Origin: Methylotenera_A sp046598525
GTDB lineage: Bacteria > Pseudomonadota > Gammaproteobacteria > Burkholderiales > Methylophilaceae
Direction: 5' to 3'
Assembly: GCA_046598525.1 (NCBI GenBank)
Contig: JBKJIJ010000013.1
Span: 91,590-155,589 of the forward strand
DNA length: 64,000 bases
Shown: positions 42,546-51,063 of the stretch, in pieces
Layout: each line of letters begins with the position of its first letter
How positions within the stretch are numbered: the stretch's first letter is position 1
Position numbers and translations under genes: made by a program
Notes under the pieces: generated by a model
Seen by the model: only the letters and a program-made list of their open reading frames with translations
Told to the model about the DNA's origin: nothing
Databases searched by the model: none

Positions 42546-43418
42546 TTGAAAAAACTCGTTATCTTTGGTGTGGGCCTTATTGGTGGCTCTGTTGCGTTGG
42601 CTTTGAAAAAAGCAGGAATTGATACGCATATTGTGGGCGTTGGACGCACCGAAAAAAGCTTAAGTGAAGCTTTAGGTTTGGGTGTGATTGATAGCGCAGA
42701 GACTAATATTGCAGCGGCAATTGTTGATACGGATTTAATATTAATCGCCGCACCAGTTGCGCAAACCACGACCATTTTACAAAGCATAAAACCGCATTTA
42801 AACAAGCAAACTGTGATTACCGATGCTGGCAGCACCAAAGCAGATGTGTTGGCATGTGCTAGCGCCGTTTTGGGCAATCAGTTTAGTCAGTTTGTGGGTG
42901 GTCACCCCATTGCAGGGGCCGAAAAAAGTGGCGTTTCTGCGGCAATGTCTGATTTATATGCGGGCAAAAATGTGGTGTTAACGCCCACGGCTGAAACCAA
43001 TTTAGACGCGGTGGCAAGCGTTACCGAAATGTGGCAAACCTGCGGTGCCAATGTATCTCAAATGGCGGCCGAAACGCACGATGGCATTTTTGCAGCCGTT
43101 AGCCATTTGCCGCATTTATTGGCATTTGCCTTGGTAGATGATATTGCATCGCGCCCAAACGCGGCGCAATTATTTAGCTTTGCAGCCAGCGGCTTTAGAG
43201 ATTTCACCCGAATTGCAGGCAGCCACCCAGAAATGTGGCGCGATATTAGCTTAGCCAACAAAGCGGCTTTATTAAGCGAACTAACGGCTTACCAGCTTGA
43301 ATTAAGTCAATTAAAACAATTGCTTGAGCATGAAGATGGCGCTGGCCTGCAAGATTTGTTTGAGCGCGCCAGTGTGGCACGAAATAATTGGGCGAATGGT
43401 AAAAGTGTTAATAGTTAA
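42546..43418 (+). CDS. tyrA: Prephenate dehydrogenase
   Basis: 290 residues. It oxidatively decarboxylates prephenate to 4-hydroxyphenylpyruvate in tyrosine synthesis. The NAD(P) motif GVGLIGGSVALALKKAG is at the extreme N-terminus. The conserved GGHPIAGAEKSGV and THDGIFAAVSHLPHLLAFAL follow. It starts with TTG at 42546; the Rossmann strand begins at once, so no later start is possible. tyrA-aroA-cmk-rpsA is the usual betaproteobacterial order, though a repeat element separates it from aroA here. Confidence 0.93.
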   Translation: MKKLVIFGVGLIGGSVALALKKAGIDTHIVGVGRTEKSLSEALGLGVIDSAETNIAAAIVDTDLILIAAPVAQTTTILQSIKPHLNKQTVITDAGSTKADVLACASAVLGNQFSQFVGGHPIAGAEKSGVSAAMSDLYAGKNVVLTPTAETNLDAVASVTEMWQTCGANVSQMAAETHDGIFAAVSHLPHLLAFALVDDIASRPNAAQLFSFAASGFRDFTRIAGSHPEMWRDISLANKAALLSELTAYQLELSQLKQLLEHEDGAGLQDLFERASVARNNWANGKSVNS

Positions 43419-43454
43419 ACTCAATACATAAGCACTTACAAACTCTTCAATTCC

Positions 43455-43528
43455 GTCATTCTCGCGAAAGCGGGAATCCATTTTAAACCTCTAAAGTCAA
43501 CATGGATTCCCGCTTTCGCGAGAATGAC
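43455..43528. repeat. Bipartite inverted-repeat element, type A (tyrA-aroA spacer)
   Basis: The arms 43455-43480 and about 43503-43528 are near-perfect inverted copies (GTCATTCTCGCGAAAGCGGG type). The core is about 22 bases. It is inserted in an otherwise compact operon. Confidence 0.88.
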
Positions 43529-43573
43529 GAAAGTTGATATTTTACGATTGAATGATTTTTTATAGATATTAAA

Positions 43574-44863
43574 ATGGAACAATTATATTTAGCCGCGGCC
43601 AGCCAAGCACATGGCAGCATTACTTTACCTGGCTCTAAAAGTATTTCAAATCGCACATTATTGCTAGCAGCATTAGCAAAGGGAAATACGGTAATCAAAG
43701 GCTTACTTGCTTCTGATGATACTGAGCGCATGTTGGAAGCTTTAGAGAAACTTGGAATTGACATCGTTGAAGTACCTGGTGCTGAAGATAATAATAAATA
43801 TGTCATAGGTATTGATGGGAGTTTTCCTAACAAAAATGCTGATTTGTTTTTAGGCAATGCTGGTACGGCATTTCGGCCACTAACTGCCGCCCTTGCTTTC
43901 TCTGATGGTAATTACCAATTAAGCGGTGTACCACGTATGCATGAACGCCCTATTGGCGACCTAGTAGATGCTTTAAGTCAAGCAGGTGCCAATTTAGAAT
44001 ATTTGGAAAATAAAGGGTTTCCGCCACTAAAAATATCACAAGCAAATATTGACTTAAGCAAACCAATAAAAATTCGTGGTGATGTTTCTAGTCAGTTTTT
44101 AACCGCATTATTAATGGCATTACCTTTATGTAAAAAAGAAGCCAATATAGAAGTGATTGGCGAACTAATTTCAAAACCTTATATAGATATAACGTTAAAT
44201 CTGATGGCCAAATTTGGTGTAAAAGTGCAACGTGATGGTTGGCAAAAATTTTTAATACCGGCCAATAGTCAATACATCAGTCCTAATGAGATTTATGTCG
44301 AAGGTGATGCATCAAGTGCGTCCTATTTCTTGGCTGCTGGCGCAATAGGTGGTGGAGTAATAGTTGTTGGAATTTCACATGACAGCATTCAGGGCGATGT
44401 AAAGTTTGCTGAAGCAATTAGTATGATGGGCGCAGATGTTGAATACTTTTCCGACAAAATTTCTAGTTACAAGAATGGGAAACTCAAAGCCATTGATTTA
44501 GATTGCAACCATATCCCTGATGCGGCGATGACGTTGGCGATTATGGCTTTATTTGCCGATGGCACAACCACCTTGCGCAATATCGCCAGTTGGCGCGTCA
44601 AAGAAACGGATCGTTTAACTGCCATGGCGACCGAGTTGCGTAAAGTGGGTGCTACCGTTATTGAGGGTGCGGATTATTTAAGCATTACACCGCCTGAGAA
44701 ATTGACGCCCAACGCCGTGATTGACACATATGACGACCACCGCATGGCGATGTGTTTTTCATTGGTTTCACTTGGCGGTGTGCCAATTACAATTAATGAT
44801 CCAAAATGCGTGAATAAAACATTCCCTAATTATTTTGAAGAGTTTAAAAAACTAGTTGGTTAA
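43574..44863 (+). CDS. aroA: 3-phosphoshikimate 1-carboxyvinyltransferase (EPSP synthase)
   Basis: 429 residues, the sixth shikimate-pathway step. It has the N-terminal LPGSKSISNRTLLLAALA, LGNAGTAFRPLTAALA, VPRMHERPIGDLVDAL, RVKETDRLTAMATELRKVG and the C-terminal DTYDDHRMAMCFSL. Length is normal for class I enzymes. The stretch from about 43740 to 44500 is visibly AT-richer than the last 350 bases, suggesting a mosaic gene. Confidence 0.96.
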   Translation: MEQLYLAAASQAHGSITLPGSKSISNRTLLLAALAKGNTVIKGLLASDDTERMLEALEKLGIDIVEVPGAEDNNKYVIGIDGSFPNKNADLFLGNAGTAFRPLTAALAFSDGNYQLSGVPRMHERPIGDLVDALSQAGANLEYLENKGFPPLKISQANIDLSKPIKIRGDVSSQFLTALLMALPLCKKEANIEVIGELISKPYIDITLNLMAKFGVKVQRDGWQKFLIPANSQYISPNEIYVEGDASSASYFLAAGAIGGGVIVVGISHDSIQGDVKFAEAISMMGADVEYFSDKISSYKNGKLKAIDLDCNHIPDAAMTLAIMALFADGTTTLRNIASWRVKETDRLTAMATELRKVGATVIEGADYLSITPPEKLTPNAVIDTYDDHRMAMCFSLVSLGGVPITINDPKCVNKTFPNYFEEFKKLVG

Positions 44864-44869
44864 GCTTCA

Positions 44870-45094
44870 TTAATGCAAGTGCAACCAACCTAAGTTAACC
44901 GTTTTAGCATATTTTCCCGGGTTGGTTTGCTCAAAGTTTTTCCAAGCTTTTTCGTGAAAATAAAACACAACGGTATTGCAAGCGGGCTCAATCACGGCTA
45001 ACAAGCCGCCTACCAAGGCACTACCTGTTAACAAATAACCCACCGTAAAAGCAACGCTAAAGTGTAAAATTGCAAATGAAATTGTTTTAGCCAT
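44870..45094 (-). CDS. DUF2061 small membrane protein
   Basis: 74 residues, two hydrophobic helices (about 5-22 and 28-46), with the DUF2061 pattern K.ISFAILHFSVAF, then GG.LA.IEP..N..VFY.HEKAW. The function is unknown. It is inserted on the opposite strand between aroA and cmk, interrupting a block that is usually contiguous. Confidence 0.88.
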   Translation of the reverse strand: MAKTISFAILHFSVAFTVGYLLTGSALVGGLLAVIEPACNTVVFYFHEKAWKNFEQTNPGKYAKTVNLGWLHLH

Positions 45095-45184
45095 TTTGGG
45101 CTACTTAAGTATATAAGGCTATTATTGGCCGATTGATTTTTTTAATCCAATTCATTGTTAATATCTATTTGATAAGTTTTACTT

Positions 45185-45856
45185 ATGATTAGCAACTCCC
45201 CACTTTCAACTATTCCAGTCATTGCTATTGACGGTCCTTCTGCCAGCGGTAAAGGTACTGTTGCCCAATTAGTCGCTGAAAAATTAAATTTCCACTATCT
45301 GGATTCTGGCGCTTTGTATCGAATCGTCGCGTTTGCGGCTTATAGAAATAACATTGAGTGGAATAACGCCGAAAAGCTGGGCGAATTGGCAAAAAGCTTG
45401 AAAATTGAGTTTAGCCAAGGTGAAATTTATCTAGATGGCGACCGAATCACAGAAGCGGTGAGAAGCGAAGAAATGAGCCGTGGCGCATCGGAAGTGGCAA
45501 TTCATCCGCCAGTGCGCCATGCTTTATTGGGCTTACAGCGCTCATTTCGTCAAGCGCCTGGCTTGGTGGGTGACGGTCGCGATATGGGCTCAGTCATATT
45601 TAAAGACGCCGTGCTTAAAATATTTTTAACCGCCAGCGTACAAATTCGCGCTGAGCGTCGCTATAAACAGCTTATCAACAAGGGTTTAAATGGTAACTAC
45701 GCGCAAATATTAGCCGATTTACAAAGTCGCGATGAGCGCGATAGCCAACGTAGCGCGGCACCGCTCATTCAAACCGACGATGCATTGCTGTTAGAGACCA
45801 CTGAATGCAGCATTGAGCAAGCGGTGCAATTCGTTTTAAATGCCTACCAAAAGTAG
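45185..45856 (+). CDS. cmk: Cytidylate kinase
   Basis: 223 residues. It phosphorylates CMP/dCMP with ATP. The P-loop is GPSASGKGT. The NMP-binding segment YLDSGALYR and VGDGRDMGSVIF, together with RAERRYKQL in the lid region, are conserved. It precedes rpsA, as in most proteobacteria. Confidence 0.97.
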   Translation: MISNSPLSTIPVIAIDGPSASGKGTVAQLVAEKLNFHYLDSGALYRIVAFAAYRNNIEWNNAEKLGELAKSLKIEFSQGEIYLDGDRITEAVRSEEMSRGASEVAIHPPVRHALLGLQRSFRQAPGLVGDGRDMGSVIFKDAVLKIFLTASVQIRAERRYKQLINKGLNGNYAQILADLQSRDERDSQRSAAPLIQTDDALLLETTECSIEQAVQFVLNAYQK

Positions 45857-46115
45857 CTTTAAAAAGCCATGAAAAAATAGTGCAAATTCAGCACAAAAAA
45901 TGCATTAAGTCATTGAACGCAAGCTATTTTTTGTGTAACATGCACGATTCGTGTTAAGTTTAAAACAATATTATTGTTGGCTTAACGTTTAACAACTGCC
46001 CCACTGCTAGGTGGGAAACCTTAAAGCTGTTTTTCGGTGCTAATTTAAACGGTATTAATTTAAATTAGAACTGCCTTGAAAAATAACTTTGAGTATTATT
46101 TAGGTAACTCTTTTA
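45857..46115 (+). promoter_or_regulatory. rpsA leader region
   Basis: A 259-base gap. A possible sigma70 promoter is TTGAAC then 17 bases then TAACAT, near 45915-45943. Further on, CCCCACTGCTAGGTGGG (about 46000) makes a small hairpin in the leader. Ribosomal protein S1 is autoregulated through its leader in E. coli; whether this leader does the same is inference. Confidence 0.4.
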
Positions 46116-47636
46116 ATGGCTTCTACTTCTAACTCTACCCCATCTTCGATGGAATCTTTCGCCGCGCTTTTTGAAGAAAGCTTGGCACGTCAGGAAATGC
46201 GTTCTGGTGAAGTAATCACCGCTGAGGTTGTATCGATTGATAACGACCACGTGATTGTTAACGCTGGCTTAAAATCTGAAAGCGTCATTGATGCTGCAGA
46301 ATTCAAAAATGCTCAAGGTGAGCTTGAAGTGGCCGTTGGCGACTTCGTAAAAGTATGTATCGAAAAATTGGAAGATGGCTTTGGCTCTACCCAACTTTCT
46401 CGCGAAAAAGCGAAGAAAATGGAAGCTTGGCTTGATTTAGAAGACGCAATGAACGAAGGCCGTGTTGTTAAAGGTTTCGTATCTAGCCGTGTTAAAGGTG
46501 GTTTACGCGTTTCTGTTAATGGCATCATGGCATTCTTGCCAGGTTCATTAGTCGATATTCGCCCAGTTAAAGACACTACTCCATTCGAAAACAAAGAGTG
46601 GGATTTCAAAGTAATCAAATTAGACCGTAAACGTAACAATATCGTGGTTTCACGCCGTGCTGTAATGGAAGTTAGCATGGGTGCAGACCGTGAAGCGTTA
46701 ATGGGCACATTGCAAGAAGGCGCAATCATTAAAGGTATTGTTAAAAACATTACCGATTATGGCGCGTTCGTTGATTTAGGCGGCATTGATGGCTTACTAC
46801 ACATTACTGATTTAGCATGGCGTCGCGTTAAGCACCCATCAGAAGTGTTAACAGTTGGTGAAGAAGTTGAAGCGAAAATCTTGAAATTCGATCAAGAGAA
46901 AAACCGTGTTTCATTAGGTATTAAACAACTAGGCGATGACCCATGGGTTGCATTAACTCGCCGTTACCCAGTAAGCACACGCTTATTCGGTAAAGTTTCA
47001 AACATTACGGATTATGGCGCATTCGTTGAAGTAGAGCCAGGTATCGAAGGTTTGGTACACGTTTCAGAAATGGATTGGACTAACAAAAATATTCACCCAG
47101 GCAAAATCGCTCAATTAGGCGACGAAGTTGAAGTGATGATTCTTGAAATTGACGAAGATCGTCGTCGTTTATCATTAGGTATGAAACAGTGTAAAGCCAA
47201 CCCTTGGGATGACTTCTCTGCTACTCACGCTAAAAACGATAAAGTATCTGGTCAAATCAAATCAATCACTGACTTCGGCGTGTTTATCGGCCTAGCTGGT
47301 GGCATTGACGGTTTAGTACATTTATCTGATTTATCTTGGACTCAAACTGGCGAAGAAGCGATTCGCAACTTCAAAAAAGGTGACGAGTTACAAGCCATTA
47401 TTTTAGCAATCGATGTTGAGAAAGAGCGTATTTCTCTAGGTGTTAAACAACTGACTGAAGATCCATCAGGTGCAACACCTTCATCATCTAGCGATGACAA
47501 AGCAGCAAAACCTAAAGCTAAACCGGCTAAAACTAAAGTTGAAGATAGCTCAACTAAAGCAGCAGATGACGCAGCAGCAGCAGGTACAACTAACCTTGGC
47601 GCTTTATTAAAAGCAAAAATGGATAGCAAGAAGTAA
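46116..47636 (+). CDS. rpsA: 30S ribosomal protein S1 with five S1 domains
   Basis: 506 residues, about 50 fewer than E. coli S1. I count five S1/OB repeats, roughly at residues 27-92, 110-175, 200-268, 285-355 and 372-440; the last three share the NITDYGAFV/SITDFGVFI signature. After ISLGVKQLTEDP the sixth domain is absent. In its place is a low-complexity Ser/Lys/Ala linker of about 45 residues, then the tail TTNLGALLKAKM that usually ends betaproteobacterial S1. Domains 1-2 (ribosome docking) and 3-4 (mRNA binding) are intact, so translation initiation should be supported. Confidence 0.95.
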   Translation: MASTSNSTPSSMESFAALFEESLARQEMRSGEVITAEVVSIDNDHVIVNAGLKSESVIDAAEFKNAQGELEVAVGDFVKVCIEKLEDGFGSTQLSREKAKKMEAWLDLEDAMNEGRVVKGFVSSRVKGGLRVSVNGIMAFLPGSLVDIRPVKDTTPFENKEWDFKVIKLDRKRNNIVVSRRAVMEVSMGADREALMGTLQEGAIIKGIVKNITDYGAFVDLGGIDGLLHITDLAWRRVKHPSEVLTVGEEVEAKILKFDQEKNRVSLGIKQLGDDPWVALTRRYPVSTRLFGKVSNITDYGAFVEVEPGIEGLVHVSEMDWTNKNIHPGKIAQLGDEVEVMILEIDEDRRRLSLGMKQCKANPWDDFSATHAKNDKVSGQIKSITDFGVFIGLAGGIDGLVHLSDLSWTQTGEEAIRNFKKGDELQAIILAIDVEKERISLGVKQLTEDPSGATPSSSSDDKAAKPKAKPAKTKVEDSSTKAADDAAAAGTTNLGALLKAKMDSKK

Positions 47637-47734
47637 AAGTAGCAGTAAAAAGCTAGTTTGATGTTAATCGATATTAATTTTAAAACGTTTAAACGTTAGA
47701 TAATTACAAGCTAAATTAAAGGCAACTATAAGCC

Positions 47735-48019
47735 ATGACAAAATCAGAATTAATTAATTTATTAGCAGAGCGTTTTCCACAATTAGTTGTGAAAGACGCT
47801 GAGTTATCGGTAAAAGCCATCTTAGATGCAATGACCGATAACTTATCAACTGGCGAGCGCATCGAAATTCGCGGCTTCGGTAGTTTCAGTTTAAATTACC
47901 GTCCGCCACGTTTGGGCCGCAACCCTAAAACTGGTAGCAAAGTGCAAGTACCTGCCAAACATGTACCGCACTTTAAAGCAGGTAAAGAGTTGCGCGATCG
48001 CGTTGATTCAGCTACATAA
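47735..48019 (+). CDS. ihfB: Integration host factor subunit beta
   Basis: 94 residues. IHF-beta pairs with IHF-alpha to bend DNA sharply, including at sigma54 promoters such as the amtB one here. The N-terminal TKSELINLLAERFP and DNA-arm region GFGSFSLNYRPPRLGRNPKTG, with the intercalating Pro, are typical. It follows rpsA as in most proteobacteria and ends in its own terminator. Confidence 0.96.
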   Translation: MTKSELINLLAERFPQLVVKDAELSVKAILDAMTDNLSTGERIEIRGFGSFSLNYRPPRLGRNPKTGSKVQVPAKHVPHFKAGKELRDRVDSAT

Positions 48020-48058
48020 ATAGTTTTTAGTAGTAAATATTAAAAACGACAATTGAAT

Positions 48059-48090
48059 AACGGTACTTAGAAATAAGTACCGTTTTTTTA
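48059..48090 (+). terminator. Intrinsic terminator after ihfB
   Basis: AACGGTACTT and AAGTACCGTT form a 10-base stem followed by a T-run, 40 bases after the ihfB stop codon. Confidence 0.92.
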
Positions 48091-48171
48091 CGCCCTCTTA
48101 TGTAGGTCTTAATATTAGTCATTGTGCTTAAGCTTAGGTAAAATACACTTAAACACAATAATTGAATAATC

Positions 48172-49374
48172 ATGATGATTGAATTTGAATATTGGTGGCT
48201 ATTAGTGCTACCACTTTTTTTTACGCTAGGCTGGATTGCCGCGCGTGTGGATATTCGGCAATTGCTATCTGAATCTACCACCCTGCCTGCCGCTTATTTT
48301 AAAGGCCTTAACTTTTTAATTGGCGACCAGCACGACAAAGCGGTTGAAGCGTTTTCTGAAGCCGTGCAAGCCAATAGTGATTCATTAGAACTGCATTTTG
48401 CATTAGGTAGCTTGTTTAGGCGCACTGGCGAAACCGACCGCGCTATTAATCTGCATGTGAATTTGCTGGATAAAAAAGAACTCACTGAGCCGCAAAAAAA
48501 CGCCGTAAAAGCAGAACTAGCGCAGGATTACTTAAAAGCCGGATTGTTTGACCGCGCCGAAGAGTTGTATAAAGGTTTAGAAGACCAACGCTACAAACAA
48601 CCAGCCCTGCGCGCTTTATTAGAAATTTATGTGCGTGAGCGCGAATGGGCGCAAGCCATTACTACCGCGACCGAGCTAGAACGCTTATCTGGCGTGCCTT
48701 TTAGGGTTGAAATTGCACAGTATTATTGCGAACTAGCCATGAACTTTATCATCGCGCAAAATGCCGATGCCGCGCGCAGCCAGCTTGCATTAGCCTTAGA
48801 TGCCAATAAAAATTGTATTCGCGCCAATGTATTACTAGGCGATATTGAAGCAAGCGCAGGCCAGCATCAAACCGCTATTTCTTATTGGAAACGCATAGAA
48901 TTTCAGCAGTCCGACTACTTAGGCTTAGTGGCCGGCAAAATGCTTAAAAGTTATCGTGCGGCAGACCAATTAAAAGAGGGTCTAGCGCAATTAAATACCT
49001 ATATTGAAACCTATAAATTACCTTCTTTAATGTCTGTTTTGTATGAAGCAACCTTAACCGAAGAAGGTGCGATAAGCGCGGCAAAATTGGCACGCAATGA
49101 GTTAATTCGCCAACCTAGCTTGACTACGCTTGATCAATTACTGCAAGCGCGCGCCATGGCCGATGATGTGAATAATCAAGATGTGCAATTAATGCAACAA
49201 ACTGTGCGCAATGCCATTGGTAATCGTGCGGCGTATCATTGCAACCAATGCGGCTTTCGCGCTAAACAGTATCATTGGCAATGCCCAGCTTGTAATGCAT
49301 GGGAATCGTTGCCTGCTGAGCCGTCAGAAGCCATAAGCCGCGAAATGACGGTTAAAAAATCCAACCAAAAATAA
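48172..49374 (+). CDS. lapB: Lipopolysaccharide assembly protein B (YciM)
   Basis: 400 residues. LapB is an inner-membrane regulator that brings FtsH to LpxC to balance LPS synthesis. One N-terminal helix (about 6-22) is followed by TPR repeats across residues 50-340 and a C-terminal rubredoxin-like metal site with C357, C360, C371 and C374 (CNQCGF ... CPAC). The usual upstream partner lapA (DUF1049) is missing: only 152 bases and a terminator separate it from ihfB. Confidence 0.95.
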   Translation: MMIEFEYWWLLVLPLFFTLGWIAARVDIRQLLSESTTLPAAYFKGLNFLIGDQHDKAVEAFSEAVQANSDSLELHFALGSLFRRTGETDRAINLHVNLLDKKELTEPQKNAVKAELAQDYLKAGLFDRAEELYKGLEDQRYKQPALRALLEIYVREREWAQAITTATELERLSGVPFRVEIAQYYCELAMNFIIAQNADAARSQLALALDANKNCIRANVLLGDIEASAGQHQTAISYWKRIEFQQSDYLGLVAGKMLKSYRAADQLKEGLAQLNTYIETYKLPSLMSVLYEATLTEEGAISAAKLARNELIRQPSLTTLDQLLQARAMADDVNNQDVQLMQQTVRNAIGNRAAYHCNQCGFRAKQYHWQCPACNAWESLPAEPSEAISREMTVKKSNQK

Positions 49375-49392
49375 ATACTTTAAAGCTAAATA

Positions 49393-50109
49393 ATGAATGA
49401 TTCAAAAATTCCTGATTCTAAAGTCATCGTCGCGCTAGATTATGCCGACTCTACCAGCGCACTTAATCTGGTTAATCAACTAGACCCAAGCTTATGCAAG
49501 CTAAAAGTAGGCAAAGAGTTATTCACAGCCACAGGCCCACAGTTAGTTGAACAATTAGTCGCCAAAAACTTTCAAGTTTTTTTAGATTTAAAATTTCATG
49601 ATATTCCTAACACCGTTGCAAAAGCTTGTGTAGCGGCTAGCAACTTAGGCGTTTGGATGCTAAACGTGCACGCCAGCGGTGGCAAAGCCATGATGGAAGC
49701 CGCGCTCGAGGGCGTTAACAAAAGCAAACACTCGCCCTACCTAATTGCCGTTACCGTACTCACCAGCATGAGCCAAGCCAATTTAGATGAAATTGGCGTT
49801 GAAAATAGCATTGAAAATCAAGTGCTTAAATTGGCACAGCTCACACAACTGGCTGGCTTGCATGGCGTTGTCTGTTCAGCACTTGAGGCGCCATTATTAA
49901 GGCAGCATGTAAAACAGGATTTTCTATTAGTCACGCCAGGCATACGCCCTGCAACTGCTAATAAAGATGATCAAACACGTATATTAACGCCAACTCAGGC
50001 ATTAGCAGCAGGTGCCAGCTACTTGGTGGTTGGGCGCCCTATTACGCAAGCGAGCAATCCAATTGATGCTTTAATTGCCATTAATCAAGAAATCCAATCC
50101 ATCAATTAG
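49393..50109 (+). CDS. pyrF: Orotidine 5'-phosphate decarboxylase
   Basis: 238 residues, the last step of UMP synthesis. The class I catalytic motif FLDLKFHDIPNTVAKA carries the Asp-Lys-Asp network. The phosphate-binding end LVTPGIRP and LVVGRPITQA are present. It starts 18 bases after lapB and is probably co-transcribed with it. Confidence 0.96.
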   Translation: MNDSKIPDSKVIVALDYADSTSALNLVNQLDPSLCKLKVGKELFTATGPQLVEQLVAKNFQVFLDLKFHDIPNTVAKACVAASNLGVWMLNVHASGGKAMMEAALEGVNKSKHSPYLIAVTVLTSMSQANLDEIGVENSIENQVLKLAQLTQLAGLHGVVCSALEAPLLRQHVKQDFLLVTPGIRPATANKDDQTRILTPTQALAAGASYLVVGRPITQASNPIDALIAINQEIQSIN

Positions 50110-50195
50110 CCGGCAAAAACTGGTTATTAGTTAATTAAAACAGTACACTAGCGTTGATGACATGTTCGTCGACAAACTTAAATAGGGAGAATCAA

Positions 50196-50948
50196 ATGAA
50201 AAAAATACTAATCGCCTTACTTGCTAGCCTTGCATTTAGTTTTAACGTTTTTGCAGCGGTAAATTTAAACACCGCCACGCAACAAGAATTAGAATCGTTA
50301 GAAGGTATTGGCCCAGTTAAAGCACAAGCCATTATTGATTACCGCAAAAAAAATGGCGGATTTAAATCCGTTGATGATCTGGAAAAAGTTGATGGTGTGG
50401 GTGAAATTACCCTTAAAAACTTACGTAAAGATGTAAGTGTTAGCGGCAGAACCAGTGTTGCAACGCCAGCAGCAATTAACAAAGAATCTAAGCCTGCCAA
50501 AGAGCCTAAAGTTAAAGAAAGTAAAGCCACAGAAACTAAATCGGTTGGCACTGAAAAAGCGGCAAGCTCAGGCAAAATTGCTGATAGTAAAGTTGTTAAA
50601 ACGGAAAAACCTGCTAAAGAACCAAAAGCAAAAGAAACAAAGCCAGCTGACACTAAATCTGTTGGTACAGAAAAAGCAGCTGCGGCTGGCAAAACGGCAG
50701 ATAGCAAAGATTTAAAAGCAGAGAAAGCAGCCAAAGCGAAAGAAGACAAAGCTGCGAAAAAAGCAAAAGCTGAAAGCGTTGACAATGCAGCTGATGCGGC
50801 TAAAACAGACAAAAAAGCCGCTGCTGATGCCAAAAAAGCAGAGAAAAAAGTATTAGCTGATAAGAAAGCGGCCGATAAAAAAGCCGCCGCTGATGCTAAA
50901 AAAGCAGCCGCCAAGGCAGATGCAAAAACAACGGCAAAAACCAATTAA
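50196..50948 (+). CDS. ComEA-like helix-hairpin-helix protein with lysine/alanine-rich histone H1-like tail
   Basis: About 250 residues from the ATG at 50196, preceded by AGGGAG. The signal peptide ends near SFNVFAA. The ComEA-type HhH domain (about 20-80) is VNLNTATQQELESLEGIGP, then KAQAIIDYR and VDGVGEITLKNL. From about residue 98 the protein is low-complexity: a 39-residue unit (KPAKEPK ... ) occurs twice, then AAKADKK-type repeats like histone H1/AlgP tails. ComEA binds incoming DNA in the periplasm; a basic tail would raise DNA affinity. The function of the fusion is inference. Confidence 0.85.
   Translation: MKKILIALLASLAFSFNVFAAVNLNTATQQELESLEGIGPVKAQAIIDYRKKNGGFKSVDDLEKVDGVGEITLKNLRKDVSVSGRTSVATPAAINKESKPAKEPKVKESKATETKSVGTEKAASSGKIADSKVVKTEKPAKEPKAKETKPADTKSVGTEKAAAAGKTADSKDLKAEKAAKAKEDKAAKKAKAESVDNAADAAKTDKKAAADAKKAEKKVLADKKAADKKAAADAKKAAAKADAKTTAKTN
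50490..50723 (+). repeat. 117-base tandem repeat inside the ComEA-like gene
   Basis: Two units, 50490-50606 and 50607-50723, each encode 39 residues starting KPAKEPK and containing TKSVGTEKAA. They are in frame and diverged at several positions. The unit length is a multiple of three, so copy-number change would keep the protein in frame. Confidence 0.85.
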
Positions 50949-50987
50949 TTTAAATCGTTAATTAGTTTTAATTTAGTTTTAATAATA

Positions 50988-51018
50988 AAAAAGCCCCATA
51001 TTTGGGGCTTTTTTATTT
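50988..51018. terminator. Bidirectional intrinsic terminator
   Basis: AAAAAAGCCCCATA and TTTGGGGCTTTTTT form a strong stem with A- and T-runs on each side, between the convergent ComEA-like and glycine-zipper genes. Confidence 0.92.
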
Positions 51019-51063
51019 TGTTCTAAGCAGTGAATCTATTGCTTAGAAAACAACTAACTCAAT

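Noticed and set aside
50339..50944. A 201-codon alanine/leucine-rich frame antisense to the ComEA-like gene
   Set aside because: It is the complement of Lys/Ala-rich repeats (AAA/GCN read backwards gives TTT/GCN), which creates a false hydrophobic protein.
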